A DNA stretch of 64,000 nucleotides from Adiantum capillus-veneris (GCA_014529385.2 CM043966.1:88103587-88167586); one strand, 5' to 3'. Positions 46,491 through 60,537 are shown, numbered from the stretch's first letter. Made by a program: numbers and translations. The notes: generated by a model from the letters alone, not told the origin.

Positions 46491-49190
46491 ATAGCCTGAT
46501 GCTCAATGTTTTAAAAGAAGATGCCGACAACTTGGCAAGTATAGAAGCTGAAACTTCTCAGCTATAGATTGACATGACAAAACCAAATGAGATACCACCA
46601 CTCATGGCGTATTGCTCAGATTGTGGAAGAAAAAATGGAAATTTTCATGAAGATTGTCCAAGAAATCTAGACAACATGGACATATCAACTGCCAAGCAAA
46701 GCATGGAGCAAACTTGAAATGTGAATCTCGATTTATCATTGAAGGTCAAAAAGAGTGTAAGGTTTGCAAATGATTCTGCATCCACTGTCACAAGTGTGCA
46801 ATCATTCACGAGTCTAAGGGACACATCAAAGAGAATGATGTTAACTTTGTATGGCACACATAATTCATGTGCACACTATGTGGACCAAAAAGGGCAACTG
46901 TACAAAAAGGATCAACCAGTGTTTGAACGGCCCACATCCCAGCTCATAGAAGTGCATCCAATTATAGATCCAAAAGGATGGGTCATTTCAAAGGATATAA
47001 TCTATTATAGCCCATCCTCACTAGAGCTACCCGAGTGAATCCAAAAATATGTTCAGAGCCAAACTCTCCTTCATCGGAAATCAAGCTTCAACGTTGTGAC
47101 CAAATGAGCATATACTTTGAGCAAAACACTTGTAGATATAGATGAGAGTCTAAGATGTATGATGACTTGGGTCCTGAAACCACAGAAGCTCCTATCATAA
47201 GAGACCCATGGGATAGACAAGATCAGGACAAAGATAATGCTATCTACAGCTTGACTTGGAAAATAATTTGTCATCTTTTACGGAGATACATAGGAAAACT
47301 ATGTAGAAGGTTTATAGATGCCAAACATCAACATTGCTACCCAAAGTGTGCCTTTAAAATCCCAAAAGGTGAGATTAAACTAGAGCCAAACAGTTTTGAA
47401 CTCTCATAATGGAGTAGGCTATAGTGATCACCCAAGGAAGGGGGGAGCTGCAAATCCATCAAACTCAACTCTGATACTAAAAAACTGCTACACCACTAAG
47501 AAGCCCTAGAAATTCCAACCATTGGAAGAATCCCTAGAAATCAAAGAAAAAACCATTGAAAGATCATATGGTTGCTGGATGTTTTCCAGTGACCCAGATC
47601 CCATCAAAATCTACAGAAAAATTCTTCTATGAAGATCATCAAGGACAAAAGTTTTAGCTGATGTCCACAAGTCAAAGCAAAAAGTCGACAAATCCCATAG
47701 TGTTCAAGCAAATGCATGGGACCAACCTCACATATGCATATCAAGATACATACGATCATGAATATCAATATGTTCATGACCTTGTACAAGCCCCTTCGGA
47801 TGTTAAAATTGGAGTCAAAGACTATCTGAAGATGATGAAAATCCTCAAGTTACCAGAATAGGTGATAGATAAGTCAAAGTCAATGGAAGCTAAAGTTTGG
47901 AAAGCTACACAAAGGTCACTACCAAAATCTCCTCCGAAGAGACAAAATTTTCCAAAACGTATAGTGGATATTCTAAGATCAAAAGTTACTCAAATGCAGG
48001 TAGACAATGCTCATCAGCTGCAAGAAAAAGGTACAGTAACGCAAGACAAGCCAACATCAACAGAAGCAGGTGATCAAGACAAATCCAATGTAAGAAAAGC
48101 TCAAGCCAAGGACAATGCCACAACAAGATCAATCAATATAGAAAGATATCCTGAGACGATCAAGTCGAACATTGTTGGTGAGAAGGAAGAAAAACTCTCA
48201 AGCAAAGTAAAGTTATATTTTCATGTGTTTTCGCACTTGGAAAATGTGGACAACCACAGCTGGAAGATGCTCCTAAATTCATTGACATATCTAGAAACAA
48301 ATGAGCAGAATGCTGGGGAATCATCTCCACCACCATTCAAATAGGTCCACAGATCATCATAGCTCATTTTCATGTGGTAACTGCAAAATATGTATGAGAT
48401 AACATCATATTGAGAATGCCATTGGCCCAAAATCTCCTAGAGATATAGAGTTCAATGAAGATGCAGTCATCAAAGAAAACAAAGAATGAAGACCAGAACT
48501 GGTCACCTGTGCGGACGACAACACAGAGTCCTGAAGCATAGTTAAAATGGAGACTGATATCAAAGCAGATCTGATTGAAGATGATTCATCTCCATCAAAT
48601 AGAACTTTAAAAGAGCTTAAAGAAAATTAGGCAATAGCAAGTGCAGATCAAACAAAGTAAAGAGAAACTACAAAAGCTATTGAGCAGAGAATGCCACCAA
48701 GATAAGAAGTAAAGAAGATCAAAACTGCAAATACCCAGGAAGCAATATGAAGTCCAAACATCCAGACATTTCCAGATGAATCAGTTGATGAAACAGAGTC
48801 TCAGCCACCATCCATAGAGGCACATTTAGATCAAGATGAGACCGTGACAAAAGCAATACAACAATCTTCAATAGAACCTCCAATGAGAATAGCTATAGTC
48901 CTCAGTAGTGTAAATGGAGCAAGTGTCAGATGCAATGCCCTATTGGATAAAGAAGCAAAGTGAAATATGGTTGTAGATAGCATCCAAACAATACTCGAGA
49001 TCACTCTAGGAAAACAGAACAATAAAGTAATGCTAGATAAGGCTGCGAGCGAAGAAGAAATGGTTTCTACACTTAGCATCCGGAAGCATGAAGAGCAAGT
49101 AAAGTTTCAAGTAAAGTCTTCAAATTAAACCACATGCATGCAGATGTCATCCTTGGACATTAGTGGTTAGACTAACACAAGGCCTACAGA
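46491..49190 (+). pseudogene. Element C nucleocapsid and protease, decayed
   Basis: Plus strand. At about 46605, YCSDCGRKNGNFHEDC corresponds to B's knuckle YCTKCGVTHFIEDC. 46721-47038 (KVKKSVRFANDSASTV) and 47862-48344 are charged, unrecognised linker regions. Near 48890-49010, RIAIVLSSVNGASVRCNALL then DKEAK matches the protease start with DSGA changed to DKEA. Near 49135, HADVILGH is the protease end. Stops and frameshifts throughout. RT and beyond are absent on this strand. Confidence 0.68.
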
Positions 49191-49974
49191 GAAGATATAA
49201 TGTTGATACTCTCTTTTCCAATTTTCTTGAATTTATTATCGAGGAGGTCACCTAAGAAAAATGTAACCTATCATGTGAGTTCAACAAAAGGGTATTTAAA
49301 GTTCTTGAAACTTACAGATACAAAAGGATACTATTTTGTCATATTTGAAAAAAACTTACAAATTTTGAAAGAAAAGGGTACATTATATTCCTTGAAAAAA
49401 TCACAGATAAGGAGTTTTACAAACATGTCTTAAACGCACGTGATATGGTAGTTTTATACATAGCGACCCCCTCGAGAATTTAATTAAGTAAGATATGTTA
49501 GCTTGAATGCTTCTATCCATTTTTCTCTTCACATACATGACAAGGTTATGTAGGAGCAAAGTCTTTTGGGCCGTAGTGTCCAAAATACATTTCTACATTA
49601 TTGTGCAATTACAGACTACATGTAGTGTTTGAATTGGCACATGTTGTCACATGGGATACAACATGGTCTCGAAACTCAAGGAGTTCAATTTAACCAGTAT
49701 GGAGCAAGGTTAATGAGGGTCCCTCTCACTCATGTCGCTGAGTGTTTACGGTTACCTCAACACACAAGTACCTTTCGTACTTGAAGAATGTTCTTTTTCC
49801 AGACATCCTTATTTGAGATATATTCAATATGTGGAGAATACGAATCTCTGGGACTGACACTGGCGCTCGCTATTTCAATTGTGTGTCACAAAAAATTCTC
49901 CAGACACTGGTAAAATCTGTTTATAAGACCATTTTGAGCATGTGGTATCGGGTAAGATTTCAGTGGCCAAAAAT
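49191..49974. other. Breakpoint region between inverted C parts
   Basis: Past the protease remnant the sequence is AT-rich without B-family similarity, up to the inverted LTR at 49975. If C suffered an inversion, one breakpoint lies here. Confidence 0.4.
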
Positions 49975-50995
49975 TGTTGGATACCTAGTCAAACGTTTTC
50001 TAACCTCACTCTTTTCTTATTACAGATATAGCGAGAACCACGAATATAATTGTCAATCCATGGAATGAGGCTGACTCAACTAGTGAATAAAGGCTACAAG
50101 AGGGTGTCAATCTCTTGGAAAACAACAGACAACTCGCATCTAACACAAGCTACACTCAAATGACCTAAGTCATCAAAACCTAGTCACTAATCGGCAAACA
50201 AAACATGCCGTTAAAACATCAAACAATATCTGAATGTTATGAAACTTCTAGGACAAGTATATAAGACCTAAGTACACATGCTTATGGTTTCAAATCTCAC
50301 TTTTGAAGAAGTGCAAAAAACGCGATTATTAACAGCAGTGTGAGATTTTGACCTAGTCGTTTCTAACCTCGAATGCATCTAAATGCTTAGCAATGATGCC
50401 CCAATACTCCATATATGCTTACTTTGTGATTTCCTAGCTTAAATTCCTACTTATGGTGAAATTAGGCCACGGGTTGGTGATGCCAAAAGCTACAAATTAC
50501 TATAATATGTTTACGTGAATGCGTAGAGCTCTTACATGCGGTTGCAACTCAACAAACGGCACTGCAATGTGACAACCGACAAGGGAGTAGGAAGCATGAG
50601 AAGGAGAGAGGTGAGTGCCATTAGCTCACGCTGTGTATTTCTTATCCAAAACTTAATAAAATCTTTACAAAATTGGCTTTTATACCTTAGCCAAGGTTTA
50701 GAATGTGTAATGTCCCAGCACCCAAGACCTTTGAGGCTCCACAACTTACTATATTCGTAATCTAGGTACACTAACTGACCTATTCTTTACATATTGGAAC
50801 TCTTATTGAGCCTGTAACACGTTACAATTATCACAATGGCTAAATAGGTTGATAAATTACAATATATGGCCATTTTGTAAAAATGTGAAAAGTGTGTAAC
50901 TCCAATCTTCACTGCTTCTTCATATTCATCTTCGATGCATTCATAAGGCTTCAATCTTTAGCAGCTCATGTTAACTAACATCGGCTCAGTTAACA
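49975..50995 (-). repeat. Element C 3' LTR, inverted relative to the 5' LTR
   Basis: About 1021 bp, reverse complement of 44850-45851 with moderate divergence. On the minus strand it is preceded by GAAAGGGAGAAA (50996-51007), a polypurine tract, so it is a 3' LTR of minus-oriented sequence to its right. The low-coordinate edge is less certain. Confidence 0.85.
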
Positions 50996-51007
50996 TTTCT
51001 CCCTTTC
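50996..51007 (-). promoter_or_regulatory. Element C polypurine tract
   Basis: Minus strand GAAAGGGAGAAA immediately before the LTR. Confidence 0.8.
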
Positions 51008-52262
51008 AATTTTAGTGCCCGTCCTCGGAAACTGTTAAAAAGTGTTTGTAGAGGCAGCGGAAGGTTTTTCATTTGTTGTTGATGGGCTGATCATCTTCAT
51101 TGTCGTTGAATTTGTTGATGATGTTCAATTTGCTGCAGCATCTTCATTGGTCCAAATTTGTTTCTGATGTGAGAGATGATGTTGCATTTATCCGTTGTAA
51201 TAACATAATGATGAGGCTGATGTTTATTTATGAAAATTATGTAAAAGGGTAGTAGAATGATGCGGCTCTAAGTTAGGGTCTAATACCTGGATGACCAAAG
51301 GGAAAAAACCCAGTGGGAAAAAAAGTGTCTTTGGGATACACACATTATTGGAGTACTTATTAGCATGGGAAATATTAATAAAGTACTGAAGGGATTATTT
51401 ACTTATAGATATTAAAATAAGAGGGCAAAAAATATATGAAGGTAGCATAATGGAACATTGGTTTTCCTGTTGTAGTCCACTCAAGCTGCATAGGTGGAAG
51501 CAAAACAGTGTCTAATGTATATGTCCGATGATGGGACATTCTATATGCATTCTCAGAAATGCATGGGAAACAATATGCTATGCAAGAAAGATTTTGAGGG
51601 GTTCTTCATAATGATGGTGTAGCTATAAAAGCACATGACATGGATTTGCAAGCTGGCACCCCTTTAAGAATGTTTTTTGTTATCGAGGATATATGCTCTC
51701 ATCTTACTGTGCACTATGCGTGAGTGTTGAACTCTACAACACTCCACCAATTGTAAGTTAATAGATTTTGACTCTTATGCTCATCTCATCCAGCATGAGC
51801 GATATGACTTAGTTATGTTGAACTCTTCTAGCCTGAGCGTAAGCCTAATAACTACGACTCTTAGCACATATTTTATTACGACTTGAAGCTTTGGGACTAA
51901 TGCTTTCCTCATTTTATCGCTCAACAGCCCCGACTCTGACTATGCCAAAGAGTTTTTTTTTTCTTTTCTTTTTTGCACCTTGGCGACTTGACTTTTTACA
52001 TTCTTGTGCTTACTACAAACATTTCTTCAAGTAAAAGTAATCTTGAATCCTTAAAAAGAGGATTAGAAAAGGATCAAGTTGGCATTGAAGATTTATTTTG
52101 CCATACCTGTTTTATCTTCTTTGAATCTGCATTTGCGCTGGTTGGGTTGTTCTTCTTTGACTGTGAAGTCTCTATTATCTATTTGATTCTCCAATTAGGC
52201 ATGTTGATAGGAATCTTTGATGTTGTTGTAGGCCTTTGTTCACTGTCAAAATTTGGCTTTTG
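51008..52262 (-). other. Element C 3' internal non-coding part
   Basis: No convincing coding sequence. The long accessory coiled-coil ORF of B and E is not seen here. Confidence 0.5.
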
Positions 52263-52614
52263 ACTAGGAGCATTGGAAGACTTAGGAATCCAAATCCTTG
52301 ATGACCTTTGTATCTCCTTTATTGACTTTGCTTCGCTCTAGGTCTTGTTGAGTTCTTGAGATCTTCATGCAGGTCTCGTGTAGTTGCAGTTGGCTTGTGG
52401 TTGACTGGTAGCCAAAAATCTTTGTATAACCTGTATAGAATCCTTGTCCAAGAGGAAGATTCTTTGAGATTCGTCTTTGTTCTCTATCCTCTTGAGAGTT
52501 GTGGTAGACTTTAGCATCTTTTGATGTTGTTCTGTTGTATACCTGCTTCTTAGGTATCCTAGGATATTGTCGAGGTTGATACCTTGTGGGCATTCTTTTT
52601 TGGGAGGGATTTGA
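52263..52614 (-). pseudogene. Element C W-x-P-K tail, part 2
   Basis: Basic, Gln/Asn-rich minus-strand sequence with W-x-P-K-like blocks (YPRIPKK, RIWIPKSS). It corresponds to the tail after protease 2 in B. The first part lies at 57480-57929, across element H. Confidence 0.6.
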
Positions 52615-53097
52615 TGTTATAGAATTGATACTTTATTATTTATTACAACTGACAGGTGGAAAAGACTAGACCCAGCTTGGCCTATGCGAATGGATATGTA
52701 TATCATGTACATTTTATTATTCAAGTGCTCTTTTATGAGCTTTGGCCATTTATGACCAGCTGGCCAGTTTGTAACCAATTTAACCATTCAAGAAATCTAT
52801 ATAACAAATATGTGCAAGAGGGAAATGGTCACTCTTGCACGGGGGCAGATTGCACCCAGTGTCCGTCTCATTCTTCTCTCCTCTCTTCTCTTCTCTGTCA
52901 CAGTGCCGGCGTAGCACTCCGCTCTAGGAGGTGCGCCTACACGTGCTTGCTTCCTTTGGCTCTCTACCTCTCTCATGTGAGATTTGCTATGGCGTTTACG
53001 CATACACGATGGCGTAGATATGGAGATCTATTGATTTATGGTCTGTAGCATGTTATTCTATGTATTTTGCAAGAAGCCATGACTTCCGACTGTAGCA
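52615..53097 (+). repeat. Element H 5' LTR
   Basis: TGTTATAG...TGTAGCA; the open frame at 52656-53048 is part of the LTR, not a gene. Confidence 0.92.
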
Positions 53098-53520
53098 GTG
53101 GTATCAAAGCACGAGGCTACGATTTGGGTAACAAACAATCTGGCATCCAAGTAAAACTCCATGATTTGCCTTTGAGGAATATAGATCCTTACTGTGCAGT
53201 ATCTCCCTCTCACCCACTTGCACGTGCAAGTTTGCAACTTCCTCTTTTTGCATGGCTTTCACAACCAACAGCCGGATATCACCTACCACCTCATGCAGCA
53301 ACAACGAGTGGCTCTGTGCCTCCTCTGCTCGTAGAGTATACTAACACCGGTCTCTCTCTTTCTCTCTCTTGCATGGGGTGGTCGATCCGCATGCAACATA
53401 CCCACTACCCTGCGGTGCTAGTCTCTTTCCTTCTCTCTCTCAGCGCTAGCACCCCAGCACACCACAGGCCTTATGCGTCTCAGGTCCGGATCATGAGCTC
53501 GAGACTGCAGACCCATAGTA

Positions 53521-53636
<116 letters not shown>

Positions 53637-56425
53637 GCCGGACACAACAATGGCGTCCACCCGCAGGCATGCAGCCCACTTTTGTTTTCTCCCTATACTC
53701 TCTCTCCCTATACAATAGAAACTCTTCCCCTCGTCTGCGACTGGCGCTTGGATACATGTCGCATGAGCTGGCTGCTGCCCGGTTTCTCTCGCACAATTAA
53801 CTATAGCCATTGGTTATGACTGCCCACTGACGAGGAGATGGAGGGAAAAATCCTAACTTAAGAGCATGCCTCCTTAGCCATGCAGCCCGCTCACACCTAC
53901 CTTCACTACCACACCCCATTCCCAGTACTGAGCGCTAACCATTTCCCACCACTCTTGTGTTATGCATGGCGCCAGCATTGTTGACCCAGTCTCTCCCTCG
54001 CATGCAACCATCTACAGCACCCACCGCTCACACTTTGGTGTGTATCCTGTCCGCAGTAATATCTCACCGCTACAATATTGTGGGGCATCCAAATGCATGC
54101 AGACGGATATCACCTAGTTGGGTTTTTTTTCTTTAATTCCAAAAACATATATATAAATTATTATCATGTTATTTTCTTTCTCTACTTGCTTGCCAAGTCA
54201 TTGTCTCCCACTGTCTGTATGGTGGTATACCAACCACCAACTCTCTCTCTCTTTCTCTCTCTCCACGGCTATCACAGGCTGCCCTCTAACAGACCATCAT
54301 CATCTCTATCCCTCATCTTGCCCTACCACAATCAAAAAACACAAATGCACCACTTCTCTCTCGTTCAGCTAACAAGCAAGACCATATTGAAACTCCCTTC
54401 CGAACATCGCCATCTAATCTCTCCCTATCTCCCTTTGTTGATGGACTCGTCATAACTAACTCTATAATTCACATTGAGCTCAAACGCTAGCAACGGCGGC
54501 TTGGTGCACTATAACCTGCAGGAATTCCACCAAGTAGGCAACAAAATTGAATCCCACCCTCTACCGAGATCAAGATTCTCAAGGCCTCATATGCCACCAC
54601 AACTAACTGGCGCGCCCGGCCTAGGTCTTCACAAGCCATGTGGTACGATGATGACATGGGCCACATAGTGGGGGCCACTAGTAGCACCAGAGTCGTCACT
54701 GGAAGCCCCACTACAGACCAATGATGTCGCTCACCATCAAATAGCGTCGTCAAACAGAGTGCCGTGGTAACTAACGGGCGCCAACCATCTACACAACTTC
54801 TACAATTGCATGGCGGCTCTTGCTTCTCCACCTTGGCATGCTAAGGCGAGCCCGCCGAACAAAAACTCGCTGCCTCAAATGTTTCACATAATTTTTACAG
54901 TTTTTGAAGCTGATTTTGTATTTCTGCTCTCAGTTTGAGTCGTATTTGTAGACATTTATTATCTAAATTTTAAAAAATAAAAATTTGACATAGTGTCTCA
55001 CGATCGTCATTCATTGCATGGAAACGTAGTACAGTTCTCCCTTGATCTCAGCCATATGGTGGGCAAGCTACAGGCACTCACAGGCATCATCACAACTAGG
55101 CCGCAATGCCCGCTATCGAGCATTCTCAAGCATCGACGATGCTCATGATGTTTTTTTTTCAGTCTTTTGCTTTACAACATTTTATTTTTGTACCTAGGCA
55201 TTAGATTAGATCCACAAGGATTGTAATTTTGGTCTTTTTAAGACTGTTAATAAAACATTTCCTTTAACTTATTTTTCTATTTTCTCCCTCTCCCCCTTCC
55301 CTCTTGGTCGATGGTCAATGACATAGAAGCATCGGACATTGAGGAAGCTCTTCGACGACCACTGCAATACTTTCTTAGACAAACACCCGATGTTGAGCAT
55401 CCACGAGAATTGACCACAACGATGACAATTTTAGTCTATTTTTTGTATTAGATTCACAATGATTTTCTCACTTTGTGTTCGTAGGTAATTTTGGCATTTT
55501 AAAGATGATTACTATAACATTTCATTTCATTTCTCTATCTCTTCACAACCCTTCGCCACCCCTCTATTGTTATGTTTTGGTAATTGGCGTCAATCATGAT
55601 AGATTTTTGGACAATTACGCAATGTATAATAATCCACTAACTGCAATAAACAAATAAAAATGCATTCGAGCACATGCATCTACCTGGTACTTGAACCACG
55701 CAAAAGACATGGCTCATATATATAATTTGGACACTAGTATCATACACTGACCACCCTCACAATTGACGCTTATCTCGAGCACCTTTGCTCATTCTAATTG
55801 AACATGATCATTGAGTTAACAATAGTTTTTCGATGAAATTTTAAACCAAAATTAGGTGTTTCACAACAACCTGAGCACAAGTTGCCTTGCAACAACTCGC
55901 ACTTCATTCTTGTATTTTTTTTTGTTAGTAGCACTAGTTGATATATGCTATTTAATTCGAACTGCAGAAATTTTCTTTCCGCTCAGTTGTTTCACATTTG
56001 TCTCGGTTGGATACTAATCCCTTCTGTAGTTGTCATTGCAAGTTCCTAACCAATTATTAACCCCATGCTAACACATTTTGGATCTATTAACTATACTTTG
56101 CTGTAAATTTTCTAGTTGCAGCACTTGTATCTCTCCCCATGTACCAACAATGGTATATATATTTTCAATTACATTATTCCCTCCATGTATGTACATCAAA
56201 TATGTCATTTCTCTTTTCATATTTCATTTCTTTGCATTGTGTTCTAACCTGAATACTTGAACACTGCTAAGGTCATCACTTCTAATGATATTGAAATGAA
56301 TTTTTATTGAGATGATTTGTCTATAAGCTATGCATCTCCTCATGTGAGCTAAGGTGCTCTTGGATACTGAATAAAAATTTGTAAGTACTTTGTTATAGTG
56401 CACAGTGGTGTCAATGCTCATCTAT

Positions 56426-56594
56426 GTGCAGATTCGCCGATTTAGATAGCACAACAACAAACTACAGATTCACGCTTTTTGAACTTATATCAAGTGCAGA
56501 TTCGCCGATTTAGGCAGCACATCGGGTGTAGGTTCGCCGATTTAGGCAACACCGATCACAAAATCATGTTGCAGTGGCTGGCCACCACTGCAAC
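56426..56594. repeat. Three 26-bp repeats plus a hairpin
   Basis: GATTCGCCGATTTAG-type units at 56426-56452, 56494-56520 and 56526-56551. Then a 10-bp stem, 7-base loop inverted repeat at 56568-56594 (GTTGCAGTGG / CCACTGCAAC). Confidence 0.85.
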
Positions 56595-56987
56595 TGGTAT
56601 GATTTTGATACCCGGGTACATAATGAAAGTGATTTGGATTTGGAACTATCTTGTGTAATTGAAATTGGATTGGATTTGGTAAGATGATTTTTTGTCACGA
56701 CAGTATTTCTAGAATGGACATTGAGATTGATGAGAATTGACTATTGATGATGAGTGTGACCAATGATATCCTTATTCCTCAGGGTATGACATATACTGCT
56801 TATTCTAGCGGTATGGGACACTAGAATCGGTAGTATGTGGATGACGGAAGGCATAAACAATGTTGTCTAATTTTATGGACTTTTCTTTTACTATTTGATA
56901 TAGATTTCTAATCATTGTTTTTGACAAGTATTGTTTGCAGATTTTTATCTTCGCAACTGAGGACAATTGTTTTCCAACGGGGAGGTA

Positions 56988-57474
56988 TGTTATAGAATTG
57001 ATATTTTATTATTTATTGCAGCTGACAGGTGGAAAAGACTAGACCCAGCTTGGCCTATGCGAATGGATATGTACATCATGTACATTTTATTATTCAAGTG
57101 CTCTTTTATGAGCTTTGGCCATTTATGACCGGCCGGCCAGTTTGTAACCAATTTAACCATTCAAGAAATCTATATAACAAATACGTGCAAGAGGGAAATG
57201 GTCACTCTTGCACGGGGGGAGATTGCACCCAATGTCCGTCTCATTCTTCTCTCCTCTCTTCTCTTCTCTGTCACCATGCCGGCGTAGCACTCCGCTCTAG
57301 GAGGTGCGCCTGCACGTGCTCGCTTCCTTTGTCTCGCTCTGTGCCTCTCTCATGTGAGATTTGCTATGGCGTTTACACGTACACGATGGCACAGATATGG
57401 AGATCTATTGATTTATGGTCTGTAGCATGTTGTTCTATGTATTTTGCAGGGAGCCACGACTTCCGACTGTAGCA
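56988..57474 (+). repeat. Element H 3' LTR
   Basis: 487 bp; the open frame 57029-57472 mirrors the one in the 5' LTR. Confidence 0.92.
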
Positions 57475-57479
57475 CTTGA

Positions 57480-57960
57480 CATTACTTCATATGCCCTTAC
57501 CTGCAGTTTTGGTACCCATATATATTTGTTACCTCTATTGTATTCTTGTTCCTTTAAGATCCATTGTGATGCTATCCATCCCATGTGTTTGTTTTTTTGT
57601 GTTGATTTCTTGTATTTAATCCAAACCGGATCATCGACTTTGACTAAATTACTCTAAACAAACACCTGCTTTACTATCTTTTGCTTTCCTGAGTACTTTG
57701 GCTGAAATATCTTTGTTTTTATGGGTGTCTTCCTAGAGGTTTCAATTCGGTCATCAATTGACTTGAAGTTTTGAAAGCCTGACTTGCTAGAAGTATCTGA
57801 TCCACGAGGGTTCTTTGATATAGAGGCATACGTTGTCACACTTTTCATCCTAATCCGTGGAAGGTGTGCATAGAGACAATGATGTAAAGTGCTCACCACT
57901 GTACACATATGCAACAATTGAAAGCCCATCTACCAGCTTCAATTCTCCTTGTACAAATTA
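57480..57960 (-). pseudogene. Element C W-x-P-K tail, part 1
   Basis: Minus strand: KISKNPRGSDTSS, SGFQNFKSIDDR, FQPKYSGKQK, then YIWVPK just before the H insertion. Position and composition match the tail after protease 2 in B. No protease core seen upstream; C's similarity ends near 57960. Confidence 0.58.
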
Positions 57961-60383
57961 GATGATGTTATTGCAGAAGCTTATACATTGATGGGGTGAC
58001 TTAAGTCCATCTTACAAGTATGCCATCCATACATATATAAAATAATAGAATAACAAGCCCTTGGCTTCAATGACAGTCTCAACCTTATGAGCCCCTGCTA
58101 TACGTGCCTTGCACGATTACACTGGCATGGATACATCACAATGCATCATTGCTAAACTCAAACTATGAGATTATATCCACTAAGTGCCAAATATTTATAC
58201 CATTATCCTTGATTTAAAGTCAATTATAGTACCTTGGTACATAAGAGAAGCCTTGCTTCACATAAAGTCTGACAAAGCACTTTGTGTTGCACAATAGATA
58301 AATCTTTTTTAAATTGAAGGTTAAATTTCAAAAAAAAGACAAGCATAACTTAAAATTTACTAGCCTTGTTCCCCTTTGAGATGAGTGGCTATCGCTTGAA
58401 TCTGGCTCATAGCCATGTATGCTAAGAAATTTAGAGCTATCGAGGATGTACCCTGCGTGCCATCGTGGCTTGGGTCAGACCAACCTCCAAGAGCCTAATC
58501 AGATAGACATGGTGCCAAGTTTCCCAAAATCCTTACGCTAATAGCATATTCCAAACTTTGGAAACTTCTATGCAAGATCCCTGCACTGAAGCCTTGCCAC
58601 GCATAAGCCCATCAAAAAGATGAGACAAAATGAAGCATGAGTGCTCATAGCTAATAGGTGATCCTGGTGACACACATATGTCAAAGCAAAAAAAGAGAAT
58701 TGACTTTGTCAAAATTGCATAGAGAATCGGCCTTGACAAATCTTACATGTTATTGAGAATCATGAGATTGCTTAATATCATATTAGACAGCTCACAAAAA
58801 TTAGTTATCAAAATTCATCTAAACTGCCAAACTCTCTCTGACTAAAGCAACATTTTCTTGTCAAATTGGCATTTTAGAAAATGATGCAAAAAGAAGAAGT
58901 TCAAGAATTTGAAACTTAAACATACCGATTTTTGGTAAATACCACCCTCGTAGCATTGGAAGTCGTAACATCCTGAGCTGCCAATATAGCTTGCATTCAC
59001 CCTTGAAATTCATTGGATCTGTTTGGCCAACAGTGGGTTTGGCATACCCGTTTTCAACTGCATCGGATTTAGTATCCACAACCTTGCACAAATCCATGTT
59101 CCTTACATATTATGGAGTTCATGTTCACTTGGTTGTAAGCCATGTTCCAAACTAAAAAGCGCTATGTGCTCCCTCTCCCTGAGAGGATCTCTGAAAGTGG
59201 TTGAATTTCCTTGATATGCACAACTACGTAATACAAAATCCATGTAGATAAATGAAATTGGCTAAGCTCATACCAGCCTTGCGATAATGAAAATCAAGCC
59301 ATGCTTGATAAACTTGAACATACCCCTTGGGCGGCAATCATTGCAAAAATTGAAAATCACAACCTTAAACAATATGCACATGATTGCATAATCAATTCAA
59401 AATTGAAATTATAACTTAAAAGTGAATACTTGGTATGGCGGCGGATGTAGGTAAATTTCACTAGATTATGGCAAGGTCTCCATTCTAAGGTAAAGGTTGA
59501 AAACCTTGTGAACCTCCTCCTTGACATTGCTCATTAGTTTTTCTTACCATGTATGTCGAGTAATTGGTAGTCCTTGACCTCTATAGATTTGTCTTGATCA
59601 ACAAAAACACTGGAAAACTTTTCCTAGGAACCATGTTCTATCAGAAATGCAAATTTAAAACACAAATTATAGAGAAACCCCTATTGGCTTCTTAATCTAT
59701 AACAAGTGGTCAGTCATGCCGAGCAACTTTGGCCATGCCGATCTCCTTGAGATGCTAGAACATTATCAAGTTTCCATACCTTTGCATGATACAGCTCAGT
59801 AGCCCAACTTTGGATGCTACCATTGGTGTTAATTACCTGCACCTTCCCAATCCACACAACCTTTTTTGGGCTCTTATGCCATATCATTGCCGATGACAAT
59901 ATCAAAAGAACGAGTTGTCGTACTTTACGTAACCTTTGTTGGCCATGATTGGAATGCTGAGAGATCTGCAAGATTCCATGAATTTATAATTTAAAATGTT
60001 AAAATCAACTTGCTTACCGACTCTTACGATAATGTATATCGTAGCATCAACAAATCTGATGTATTGTCTGGTAGACTTGCTAAAACAAATCCGAGGCCAA
60101 TGGAGATCCTCTCTAGATAATAGCTAGAAACTCAAGAAAGTTCCCTTCAAAGGACCGTGTCCTCATCAAGATTGCTTGAAGCGGTCATTGAAACGGCCCT
60201 TGCCATATTCTTGGATTGCTCCCTTGTTGAATGCTGATTGTAACCAAGAAGATTACCTTGCATGGACTTTGGTTGGCAAAATTTCTTCGTCTCCACGGCT
60301 CCCTTCTCCTCGGCTTGCATGAGCATGCAAGGCATGCAATCCTAGAGAGAGACCATGCCTTTCTTTTTGCTCAATAATCTGAA
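57961..60383 (-). pseudogene. Element G interior with exon-like blocks
   Basis: No gag or pol seen. Instead the minus strand shows short coding-like blocks separated by AT-rich gaps with GT...AG edges: for example a block ending at 60018 before GTAAGC and one starting at 59965 after TTGCAG, in frame (VRV then DLSAFQSW). Others include FVDQDKSIEVKDYQLLDIH (about 59545-59610) followed by GTAAG, and KVVDTKSDAVENGYAKP (about 59040-59095). It may be a captured, decayed host gene, or chance. I do not recognise the protein. Confidence 0.35.
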
Positions 60384-60395
60384 GCTTTGATACCA
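60384..60395 (-). promoter_or_regulatory. Element G primer binding site (initiator Met)
   Basis: Minus strand tggtatcaaagc, one base inside the 5' LTR. Confidence 0.88.
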
Positions 60396-60396
60396 G

Positions 60397-60537
60397 TGTC
60401 AGACTGTGGGGGACTAGACTATGCAATTCACCACCTAGCCTTGCTATATATAGGCTCTTAGCTATTCATACATAGCACCCCTTGACCTCATGTGCATCCT
60501 GGCCCTTGGCTTGCCTGGTCTTACCCTAGGCATGACA
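60397..60537 (-). repeat. Element G 5' LTR
   Basis: 141 bp; perfect TGTCA...TGACA ends. Confidence 0.92.
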
